Part shown: positions 18,001 to 24,729 of the stretch, in pieces | Layout of the letters: the number at the start of each line of letters is the position of its first letter | Numbering within the stretch: position 1 is the first letter of the stretch | Assembly (NCBI RefSeq): GCF_001746295.1 | Contig: NZ_MJAH01000002.1 | Location: forward strand, 135,485 to 199,484 | DNA: 64,000 bases | Direction of reading: 5' to 3' | From: Streptomyces sp. LUP47B | Lineage (GTDB): Bacteria > Actinomycetota > Actinomycetes > Streptomycetales > Streptomycetaceae | Position numbers and translations under genes: made by a program | The notes under the pieces: generated by a model | Database searches by the model: none | Told to the model about the DNA's origin: nothing | What the model saw: the letters and a program-made list of their open reading frames with translations, nothing else

Positions 18001-19433
18001 GCGCCTGTCCCCAGCTCGACGGCGACTCCGGGCAGCGCCCGGCCCACGCCACCGACGAGGCCGTCCTGGACGCGGCTCCCCCCGACGAGGAGTGGACCCA
18101 GCTGGAGGGCCAGCCCTTCGAGGCCGCCCGAGGTTACGCGGCCGCCGTCGGACACCCGGGCGACGGCTCCCCGGTCCTGGTCCTCAAGGGCGCCCCGGAG
18201 ACCGTCCTGCCCGCCTGCGCCGACCTCCCCGCCGAGGCCTCCGACCGGGCCCAGTCGCTGGCCCGCGACGGCCTGCGCGTCCTGGCTGTGGCCCGCCGTC
18301 CGCTCGACGGCGACGGTGCGGGCGACGAGAAGGCCGTACTCGAAGAGCCTTTGCGGGACCTTGAGTTCGTGGGCCTGCTGGCCCTCGCCGACGTCGCCCG
18401 GGAGACCTCCCCGGACCTGGTCCACGGACTGCGCGAGGCGGGTGTACGGCCTGTCGTGCTGACCGGCGACCACCCGCAGACCGCCCACGCCATCGCCACC
18501 GACCTCGGCTGGCCCGAGGACGCCACGGTCGTCACCGGCGACGAACTGGCCGCCGCCGACCGCTCGGCCCGCTCCCGGATGCTGCGCGACGCCGATGTCG
18601 TGGCCCGGGTCGCGCCCGAGCAGAAACTTCAGGTCGTCGAGGCCCTCAGGGACGCGGGCCGGGTCGTCGGCATGGTCGGCGACGGCGCCAACGACGCGGC
18701 CGCCATCCGCGCCGCCGACATCGGCGTCGGCATCAGCGCCCGCGGCTCGGCCGCCGCCCGCAACGCCGCCGACCTCGTCCTGACCGGCGACGACCTCACC
18801 GTCCTCATCGAAGCCGTCCGCGAGGGCCGCGCCCTGTGGCACAGCGTCGCCGACGCCATCGCCATCCTGATCGGCGGCAACGCGGGCGAGGTGGGCTTCG
18901 GCATCCTCGGCACGCTCCTGTCCGGCGCCGCACCCCTGTCCACCCGCCAGATGCTCCTGGTGAACCTCTTCACCGACCTGTTCCCGGCGATGGCGGTGGC
19001 GGTGACGCCGACGGAGAAACCGACGGAGGACGAGCCCTCGGTCGACTCGATCCTGGGCGCCGCTCTGACCCGCCAGATCCGCAACCGCGCGATCACCACC
19101 TGCCTGGGCGCCACCGTGGCCTGGCTGATCGGCCGCTTCACCCCGGGCACGGCCCGCCGCTCGACGACGATGGCACTGTGCGCGGTGGTGGGCACGCAGC
19201 TCGCCCAGACACTGGCGGACCGCCGGGAGAGCCCCTTGGTCCGCTTCACGTCCCTGGGCTCGGCGGTGGCGTTGTTCGCCGTGGTGGAGATCCCGGGCGT
19301 GAGCCAGTTGTTCGGCTGCACACCGCTGGGGCCACTCGCGTGGGCGGGGGTGGCGGCGGCGATCGTGCTGGCGTTGGCGGGTCAGAGGTTTGTGCCTGCA
19401 CTGGAGCGAACGGTACTGAATCAACTGCGCTGA
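15087..19433 (+). CDS. Giant cation-translocating P-type ATPase, CtpI/CtpH-like
   Basis: At 1448 residues this is roughly 500 longer than a typical P-type ATPase. Residues 1-640 are an N-terminal extension with a heavy-metal-associated-like fold candidate (EHRARRLVTALAEHPDIALAYWDQGLGRLVV) and Ala-rich regions. The catalytic core shows TGES (about 776), PEGLP in the ion-binding helix (about 890), phosphorylation motif DKTGTLT (Asp about 933) and GDGANDAAAIRAADIG (about 1198), followed by C-terminal helices. PEGLP resembles type II Ca2+-ATPases, and the overall layout resembles mycobacterial CtpI. The ion is unknown. ATG 15087 has GAGGA six bases upstream. Confidence 0.9.
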   Translation: MNRGLTTAAAGLVLAGPRLLARGTPAAVGAAAGAVAGTARAGVRTADFAARATRAARAALPGASPDWRAGRRAHLALRAEADADADGEYAEQRADAEAGAGPSSPPPRATRTEHRARRLVTALAEHPDIALAYWDQGLGRLVVTAAEGVATERVVERVSVLAERYGLVAADQDVEELAHPGDPGSIRTAGVALVADGVGAAAAFAGSALRLPASPRPVTAVVTLLRENPRFRGWLGGRLGSARMDVALAVVNAAVHGAGHSPTSLLLDGTLRTCQLAEAVVRTATFEAVHDDLCVPDRDSVPADLALRPPPGPSPAQEYAGHASAGSIAGAVAAMLVKHNVTEAAEAVLAGSPKAARYGPAAFHAVLSTALSRSGVLVRDPDRLRQLETVGTVLLHPSALRTPGAGADPWAEPVLDAARRAGLRVVVVDDPALAEFTGLADQVVDAERPLKDIVDQLHDDSDGEDEGNGGGGVLTVARPQDADVVAGLLRGDVAVSLTDGGCAVAWGADLLAPHGLPDVWRLLTAVPAARAVGHRSQTLARSGAALSGLLVAVGDSGRGRRRTALPGLRHAPVDAAAAAALFTGTRAALRVATASPPHPRPRVAWHALDPDAVRDRLEKEAPPEPTLVEQTTARVRTAADTVVRLPVLAPVRWSAQLARAVRNELDDPLTPVLAVGSAASAILGSAMDALLVVGALDLNALVGGLQRLRAERALSGLLAQQKQKARVTEEDAEPHVVDAAKLRPGDVIELTLDDVVPADARLLWEDGLEVDESALTGESLPVDKSTDPSPHAPVAERHCMVFEGTTVVAGQARAVVVDTGDRTEAARAVALAARTPAAAGVQARLQEITRKAMPLTMAGGAAVTGLALVRGTPLRQAVSGGVAVAVAAVPEGLPLVATVAQLAAARRLSAHGVLVRAPRTLEALGRMDTICFDKTGTLTENRLRLVRVTDADGTVHTLDEPGADGPLRVAARACPQLDGDSGQRPAHATDEAVLDAAPPDEEWTQLEGQPFEAARGYAAAVGHPGDGSPVLVLKGAPETVLPACADLPAEASDRAQSLARDGLRVLAVARRPLDGDGAGDEKAVLEEPLRDLEFVGLLALADVARETSPDLVHGLREAGVRPVVLTGDHPQTAHAIATDLGWPEDATVVTGDELAAADRSARSRMLRDADVVARVAPEQKLQVVEALRDAGRVVGMVGDGANDAAAIRAADIGVGISARGSAAARNAADLVLTGDDLTVLIEAVREGRALWHSVADAIAILIGGNAGEVGFGILGTLLSGAAPLSTRQMLLVNLFTDLFPAMAVAVTPTEKPTEDEPSVDSILGAALTRQIRNRAITTCLGATVAWLIGRFTPGTARRSTTMALCAVVGTQLAQTLADRRESPLVRFTSLGSAVALFAVVEIPGVSQLFGCTPLGPLAWAGVAAAIVLALAGQRFVPALERTVLNQLR

Positions 19434-19444
19434 GTGGACGCACT

Positions 19445-19518
19445 GAGGGGCGCGGGGCCGTATCGATGTGCGGCTACCGCCGCGTGGGCGCGACCACCCC
19501 ACCGACCCGCAGCCGCCG
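19445..19518. repeat. Dispersed Streptomyces-type intergenic repeat between convergent genes
   Basis: The 74-bp element starts AGGGGCGCGGGG and ends ACCCGCAGCCGCC, with an internal GCGGC-TACC-GCCGC hairpin. The same end sequences bracket the repeats at 22531-22800. It begins 11 bp after the P-type ATPase stop and ends at the MFS stop, so it may act as a shared terminator. Confidence 0.6.
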
Positions 19519-19520
19519 AA

Positions 19521-20975
19521 CTACGCGCTGACCCCCGCCGCCTCGCGAACCTCCACGGACTCCAGCCGCTCAGCCGTCCGCTCAGCGGAACGCCGGGCCC
19601 ACGGCCCAGTGGTCACCGCCCCGAGCACCAGCACCGCGACCCCGCACCCGGCCAGGATCCACCACCCCGGCACCGCGGCCGACACGAACTTCTCCTTGTA
19701 CGACGAGGAGCTCACCCCGGAGGCCAGCACCGCCCCGATCACCGCGACACCCAGCGTCTGCCCGAGTTGCCGGCTCGTGGAGGCGACGGCGGCGGCGACC
19801 CCGGCCTGGGCGCGCGGCATCCCCGATACCGCCGTGTTGGTGATCGGCGCGTTGACGAACCCGAACCCGATCCCGAACAACACGTACCCGAGGAACAGCG
19901 TCAAGTCGGACGTCTCCGCGTCGAAAGCCGCGAAGAGCACCCCGCTCACCGTCATGGCGACCCCCGCGATCACCAGCGGCAGCCGCGGCCCCCGGCTCCC
20001 CACCAGCCGCCCGGCCAGCGGCGCGCACAGGAACATCGGCACCGCCATCGGCAGCATCCACAGACCGGCGTGCAGCGCGTCCAACCCGCGGACGTTCTGC
20101 AGATACAGCGTCGACAGGAAGAGGAATCCGCCGAGCCCCGCGAACGCGCTGATCGCTATCACCGTGGCCCCGCTGAACGGCGCGGACCGGAAGAAGCGCA
20201 GGTCGATGAGGGGCTCGTCGCGCCGGGGCTCGTACCAGAGCAGTCCGGCCAGGGCGACGACGGCCACGACGGCGAAGGGCAGGACGTAGGAGAACCCCGA
20301 GGCCGGCGCCTCGATGATCGCGTACGTCAGCGAGCCGAACAGCGCGATCACCAGGACCTGTCCGACCGGGTCGGGGCGGCGGGCCTTGGGCGCCCGGGAC
20401 TCGGGGACGTACCGCAGGGTGAGCAGCAGGGCCGCGAGGCCGACCGGCAGGTTGACCCAGAAGATCGATCGCCAGCCGACCGAGTCCACGAGCACGCCGC
20501 CGACCAGCGGTCCCGCGGCCATGGAGATGCCGACGACCGCGCCCCACACCCCGATCGCCCGGGCGCGCTCGCGTGGGTCCGTGAAGGTGTTGGTGATGAT
20601 CGACATCGCGACCGGGTTGAGCATCGAACCGCCGACCGCCTGCACCATGCGGAAGGCGATCAGTGCCTCCAGGTTCGGCGCGGCGGAACACAGCGCGGAG
20701 CCGATCGTGAAGACGACCAGGCCCGCCATGAAGACGCGTTTGCGGCCGATCCGGTCACCTGTGGAGCCGGCCAGCATCAGCAGCGAGGCGAGGACCAGGG
20801 TGTACGCGTCGATCGTCCACTGGAGGCCCGCCGTGCTCGCGTCCAGGCCTCGCTGCATGGCGGGCAGGGCGACGTTGAGGGCGGTGGTGTCGAGACTCAC
20901 GATCAGCAGGCTCATACAGCAGATCGCGAGTACCAGCATGCGTCGGCGGTGGCTGAGCTCGGGCATGCGTGTCAT
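19521..20975 (-). CDS. MFS efflux transporter, DHA2 family
   Basis: The 484-residue, probably 14-helix drug-proton antiporter starts MPELSHRRRMLVLAICCMSLLIVSLDTTALNVALPAMQRGL. Motif A reads GSTGDRIGRKRVFMAG and motif C-like GPLVGGVLVDSVGWRSIFWVNLPVG, as in actinobacterial antibiotic exporters. Two starts, ATG 20975 and 20966, are possible, neither with a clear ribosome-binding site, so leaderless translation is possible. It is divergent from dusB with 87 bp between; no dedicated regulator is adjacent. Confidence 0.87.
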   Translation of the reverse strand: MTRMPELSHRRRMLVLAICCMSLLIVSLDTTALNVALPAMQRGLDASTAGLQWTIDAYTLVLASLLMLAGSTGDRIGRKRVFMAGLVVFTIGSALCSAAPNLEALIAFRMVQAVGGSMLNPVAMSIITNTFTDPRERARAIGVWGAVVGISMAAGPLVGGVLVDSVGWRSIFWVNLPVGLAALLLTLRYVPESRAPKARRPDPVGQVLVIALFGSLTYAIIEAPASGFSYVLPFAVVAVVALAGLLWYEPRRDEPLIDLRFFRSAPFSGATVIAISAFAGLGGFLFLSTLYLQNVRGLDALHAGLWMLPMAVPMFLCAPLAGRLVGSRGPRLPLVIAGVAMTVSGVLFAAFDAETSDLTLFLGYVLFGIGFGFVNAPITNTAVSGMPRAQAGVAAAVASTSRQLGQTLGVAVIGAVLASGVSSSSYKEKFVSAAVPGWWILAGCGVAVLVLGAVTTGPWARRSAERTAERLESVEVREAAGVSA

Positions 20976-21062
20976 CGTACGCCGATTTCGATAGTGCGTC
21001 TAACTAATGGTCCATGCATGATCGGTGCCCGAGCGGCGGGAGGGATGCGTGACAATGGGGGA

Positions 21063-22184
21063 ATGCAGATCGGCCCTCACCTCGTCCAGCCCCCCGTCGT
21101 CCTGGCCCCCATGGCCGGTATCACCAACGCGCCCTTCCGCACCCTGTGCAGGGAGTTCAGTGGCGGCAAGGGCCTGTTCGTCAGCGAGATGATCACGACT
21201 CGGGCGCTGGTCGAGCGCAACGAGAAGACCATGCAGCTGATCCACTTCGACGCGACCGAGAAGCCGCGCTCCATCCAGTTGTACGGCGTCGACCCCGCCA
21301 CCGTCGGCAAGGCCGTCCGCATGATCGCGGAGGAGGACCTGGCCGATCACATCGACCTGAACTTCGGCTGTCCGGTCCCCAAGGTCACGCGCAAGGGCGG
21401 CGGCTCGGCGCTGCCGTACAAGCGTCCGCTGCTCCGGGCGATCCTGCGGGAGGCCGTGAGCGGGGCGGGGGATCTGCCGGTCACGATGAAGATGCGCAAG
21501 GGGATCGACGACGACCACATCACGTATCTCGACGCGGGGCGGATCGCGGTCGAGGAGGGGATCACCTCCATCGCGCTGCACGGTCGTACCGCCGCCCAGC
21601 ACTACGGCGGCACGGCGGACTGGGACGCGATCGCCCGCCTCAAGGACCACGTGCCGGAGATTCCCGTGCTCGGCAACGGGGACATCTGGTCGGCGTCGGA
21701 CGCGCTGCGGATGGTGGCGTCCACCGGGTGCGACGGGGTGGTCGTCGGGCGGGGGTGTCTGGGGCGGCCGTGGCTGTTCGCGGATCTGGTGGCGGCGTTC
21801 GAAGGGCGTCCGGAGGACATCGCGCGGCCTTCGCTGCGGGAGGTGGCCGATGTCATGGTCCGGCACGCCACGCTGCTGGGTGAGTGGATCGGGGACGAGT
21901 CCCGCGGGGTCATCGACTTCCGTAAGCATGTGGCCTGGTATCTGAAGGGGTTCGCGGTCGGCAGCGAGATGCGCAAGCGGCTGGCCATCACGTCGTCGCT
22001 GTCGGAACTGCGGTCCGGTCTGGACGAGCTGGACCTGGACCAGCCCTGGCCGACGGGCGCCGACGGGCCGCGGGGTCGTACGTCCGGCAACAACCGGGTG
22101 GTGCTGCCGGATGGGTGGCTGAAGGACCCGTACGACTGTGCGGGGGTCGGGGAGGATGCGGAGTTGGAGACGTCTGGGGGCTGA
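21063..22184 (+). CDS. dusB: tRNA-dihydrouridine synthase
   Basis: The 373-residue flavoenzyme reduces specific uridines of tRNA to dihydrouridine with FMN and NADPH. It is a TIM barrel with the family start VVLAPMAGITNAPFRTLCREF. It has the catalytic Cys in LNFGCPVPKVTRKGGGSAL, the FMN-phosphate motif GNGDIWSASDALRM … GCDGVVVGRGCLGRPWLF and a helical C-terminal tRNA-binding part. ATG 21063 begins the conserved region (MQIGPHLVQPPVV). ATG 21045, which has GGAGGG directly against it, would add six residues. Confidence 0.93.
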   Translation: MQIGPHLVQPPVVLAPMAGITNAPFRTLCREFSGGKGLFVSEMITTRALVERNEKTMQLIHFDATEKPRSIQLYGVDPATVGKAVRMIAEEDLADHIDLNFGCPVPKVTRKGGGSALPYKRPLLRAILREAVSGAGDLPVTMKMRKGIDDDHITYLDAGRIAVEEGITSIALHGRTAAQHYGGTADWDAIARLKDHVPEIPVLGNGDIWSASDALRMVASTGCDGVVVGRGCLGRPWLFADLVAAFEGRPEDIARPSLREVADVMVRHATLLGEWIGDESRGVIDFRKHVAWYLKGFAVGSEMRKRLAITSSLSELRSGLDELDLDQPWPTGADGPRGRTSGNNRVVLPDGWLKDPYDCAGVGEDAELETSGG

Positions 22185-22227
22185 TGCCTGCGGCGGCCTG
22201 TACGGGGTCGGTGGGGGTGGGCGTTTT

Positions 22228-22551
22228 GCGCAGTTCCCCGCGCCCCTGGGTGCCTGCGGCGGCCTGTTTCGGTTCGGTGGGGGTCTTTGTAGCGCGTGCG
22301 GGTGTGTTGTGGGTCGGGGCCGGGGTGGGGGGTGTCCGTCCTCGGTCCGGCGGTTCGGCTGCTTCAACAGTGCTCGGTGACGGACGCCGGCCGCTGCGGG
22401 CGGACACCCCCCACCCCGTCCCCTTCGCGCCGTACGCGGCCAACGGCACGTCGTGGCGCACGGTACGGCGAACGGTCCCGGGGAGTGAGGTGACGAACGG
22501 TCCGTCCTGGCGCAGGTGACTGCAACTCCCCAGGGGCGCGGGGAACTGCGC
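22228..22551. repeat. Nested inverted repeats forming a large imperfect palindrome
   Basis: Outer arms: 21 bp at 22228-22248 are the exact reverse complement of 22531-22551. Inner arms: CGGGGTGGGGGGTGTCCG (22321-22338) is the exact reverse complement of 22401-22418, enclosing a 62-base loop. A transcript would fold into a long hairpin with an internal bubble. It could be a two-way terminator, a structured RNA or a mobile-element relic. Confidence 0.7.
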
Positions 22552-22806
22552 GACCAGCCACAACGGACCCGCAGCCGCCCTACGACATCACGTGGCACCC
22601 CCATAGGCGCCCGCCCAAGCCCAGCGCAGCTGCCCGCGGGGAACTGCGCGACCAGCCACAACGGACCCGCAGCCGCCCTACGACATCACGTGGCACCCCC
22701 ATAGGCGCCCGCCCAGGCCCAGCGCAGCTGCCCGCGGGGAACTGCGCGACCAGCCCCCACCGGGCCGCGGTCGCCCGACTACCCGACCCGGCACCCCCGT
22801 AGGCGC
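22541..22806. repeat. 98-bp tandem repeat, two full copies and a degenerate third
   Basis: Copies start at 22541 and 22639 and are nearly identical; a third from 22737 diverges after about 20 bp but keeps GCACCCCCGTAGGCGC at its end. Each unit begins GGGAACTGCGCGACCAGCC. The 5' flank CAGGGGCGCG is the same as in the element at 19445-19518. Confidence 0.85.
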
Positions 22807-22810
22807 AGCG

Positions 22811-24541
22811 TCACCCGTTCGACGGGTGTGGAGTCGAGCCGTATGCCGTCAGGAAGCGGTCTCGGAAGGAGCTCATTTTCCAGACCGGGGCGTTGTGCGC
22901 CGGCTTCAGGCCGTCCGTCCAGTTCCAGGACGCGATCTTGTCCAGGACCTTCGGGTCCTTGGCGACGATGGAGATCGGCACGTCACGGCTGGCCTTCTCC
23001 CCGCTGACCCGGGCGATCGGCTGGTGGTCGCCGAGGAAGACGAGGACCGTGTCGTCGCTGCCGTAGCGCTCCAGCCACTGGGTCAGTGACGTGACCGAAT
23101 ACGAGATGGACTTGCCGTACTCCTGCTTGGAGCGGGTGGAGTCGGCGATGATCTCGGACGGCTTGTTGCCCGCCTTCTGGATGCCCTTGAAGATCGAGCC
23201 GTCGCCCAGGTCGTTCCAGTCGACCATCTTCGGGATGGGCGCCCAGGGCTGGTGGCTGGAGGTCAGGATGATCTCGGACATCAGCGGCTTGTCGCGCTTC
23301 TTGCCGTGGACCTGGCGCTGGTAGGCCTCCAGGGCGTATTGGTCGGGCATCGTCGACCAGCTGAACTTGGGTCCCTTGTAGCCGAGTTGGAAGGCGTTGT
23401 AGACCTTGTCGAGGTCGTAGTACTTCTGCTCGGGCCAGCCCTTCTGGACGCCTGGCATCACCCCGACCGTGTCCCAGGCGCCGGTCTTCTTGAAGGCCTT
23501 GGTGAGGCTGAGGTGGTCACTGGCCATGACCGTCCGGTAGCGCTGCTGGTTGTCGATCCAGAGGCCGGTGAGGGTCGTCGAGTGGCCCAGCCAGCTGCTG
23601 CCGCCGTACGTCGCCGAGGTCAGCCAGCCGCTCTTCGCGTGGAAGCCGGCCTTCGCGAGGGCCGCGGTGCTGGTGTCGAGGGTCTTGTCCACGCCGGGCG
23701 CGATGCCCGGGTCCTCGACGGCACTGCGCCCGTAGCTCTCGATGAAGGTGAAGATCATGTCCTTGCCGCGCAGGTCGGGCACCAGCTGGGAGCCGGGCGT
23801 GTTCCCGAAGGCGTCGACCTTGGCCACCTTCTGGAACTCCGCCTCGTCCCGCACGGTGGACACCACCCGCTTGGCCTGGGTGGCGGCGAGCGCGGCGGTG
23901 TGCTCGGAGGACAGCGGAATGCCGAAGATCTGCAGACCGAGCGCGGAGCAGGTGACCCAGACGGTGGCCGCGATGAGGGTGCCCCGGGTGGCGGTCTGCC
24001 GGTATCGGGCCAGCAGACCGCTCAGCCGGACCATCGCCAGCGCCATGACGGCCAGCAGGAGAAGGACCAGGACCACCGCGCCGACCGCGGCACCGACCGC
24101 CACACCCCTGCCCATCGAGTCCGCGACATACGACTGCGCGTCGTCGAGCAGCTCCCAGTCGAGGACGAGATTGAAGGGCCGCCCGAGGTAGTCGTTGAAT
24201 CCCATGTCGAGCAGGTTCAGGATCGTCATCACGCCGAGTCCCACCCCGGACACCAGGGCCACCGCCAAGCGCGGCCGGCGCGGCAGCGCAAGCGCCACGG
24301 CCGCCCCGATGATCGCCTCCGCCGGAATCCGCACGAACGCCCGCGGGTGCAGGTAGACGACCTTGTTCGGCAGGAGCAGGGCGCCGAGGACCAGCAGGGC
24401 GGCGAGGACGTTGAGAGTCCAGCACGTGTTGCGTACGGCGGTGGGGTGCGCGTCCCGCCAGGACGGCTTTTCCGCCGGCGTACCGTCCGCACCCGTCGCC
24501 TCGGCCTCGGGTGACGTGCTCTCTGCAAGGGTCTCGGACAC
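22811..24541 (-). CDS. Membrane-anchored sulfatase / LTA-synthase-like phosphotransferase
   Basis: The 576-residue protein has about five N-terminal transmembrane helices (residues 40-210, e.g. LNVLAALLVLGALLLPNKVVYL). An extracellular alkaline-phosphatase-superfamily domain follows. The metal/nucleophile region reads MIFTFIESYGRSAVEDPG, and later DDTVLVFLGDHQPIARVSG supplies the second metal site. This layout matches lipoteichoic-acid synthase-type and related glycerol-phosphate transferases, so a role in decorating the envelope is likely; the substrate is not known. GTG 24541 follows GGAAGGA. Confidence 0.82.
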   Translation of the reverse strand: MSETLAESTSPEAEATGADGTPAEKPSWRDAHPTAVRNTCWTLNVLAALLVLGALLLPNKVVYLHPRAFVRIPAEAIIGAAVALALPRRPRLAVALVSGVGLGVMTILNLLDMGFNDYLGRPFNLVLDWELLDDAQSYVADSMGRGVAVGAAVGAVVLVLLLLAVMALAMVRLSGLLARYRQTATRGTLIAATVWVTCSALGLQIFGIPLSSEHTAALAATQAKRVVSTVRDEAEFQKVAKVDAFGNTPGSQLVPDLRGKDMIFTFIESYGRSAVEDPGIAPGVDKTLDTSTAALAKAGFHAKSGWLTSATYGGSSWLGHSTTLTGLWIDNQQRYRTVMASDHLSLTKAFKKTGAWDTVGVMPGVQKGWPEQKYYDLDKVYNAFQLGYKGPKFSWSTMPDQYALEAYQRQVHGKKRDKPLMSEIILTSSHQPWAPIPKMVDWNDLGDGSIFKGIQKAGNKPSEIIADSTRSKQEYGKSISYSVTSLTQWLERYGSDDTVLVFLGDHQPIARVSGEKASRDVPISIVAKDPKVLDKIASWNWTDGLKPAHNAPVWKMSSFRDRFLTAYGSTPHPSNG

Positions 24542-24729
24542 CCGAGGGTCCTTCCGTACGGGTCCTGGTAGGAGGCGGACCCGATATGGGGTCTCGGATC
24601 CGCCACCTTCCCGTACGGAGCGCTCAGGGCCTCAGTTCACGCCCTAGGGCAAACACCGGCCCAACCCTTGGTCAACGGTCAGACTCCGGCTTGTTCCGCA
24701 CTCGCCGTACGACCTGCTCGCCCCCACGA

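Larger units (their letters stand above)
22185..22810. other. 626-bp gene-free block between convergent dusB and the sulfatase-fold gene
   Basis: No ORF with actinobacterial codon bias is convincing here. The block contains a 34-bp direct repeat (22185-22218 and 22251-22284, 30 of 34 identical), a nested inverted-repeat structure (22228-22551) and 98-bp tandem repeats (22541-22806). Confidence 0.8.

Noticed and set aside
14922..19502. Very long open frame (about 1526 codons) on the minus strand opposite the P-type ATPase
   Set aside because: It mirrors the ATPase gene; high-GC third positions keep antisense frames open. Its translation is low-complexity Gly/Arg/Asp-rich with no motif, while the plus-strand protein has all P-type ATPase motifs.
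22115..22519. Several short frames in the dusB-sulfatase gap
   Set aside because: They read through the nested inverted repeats and share no codon bias; best explained as repeat DNA.
22541..22806. Regular repeats considered as a CRISPR array
   Set aside because: Units are contiguous 98-bp tandem copies with no unique spacers, and no cas gene is present.
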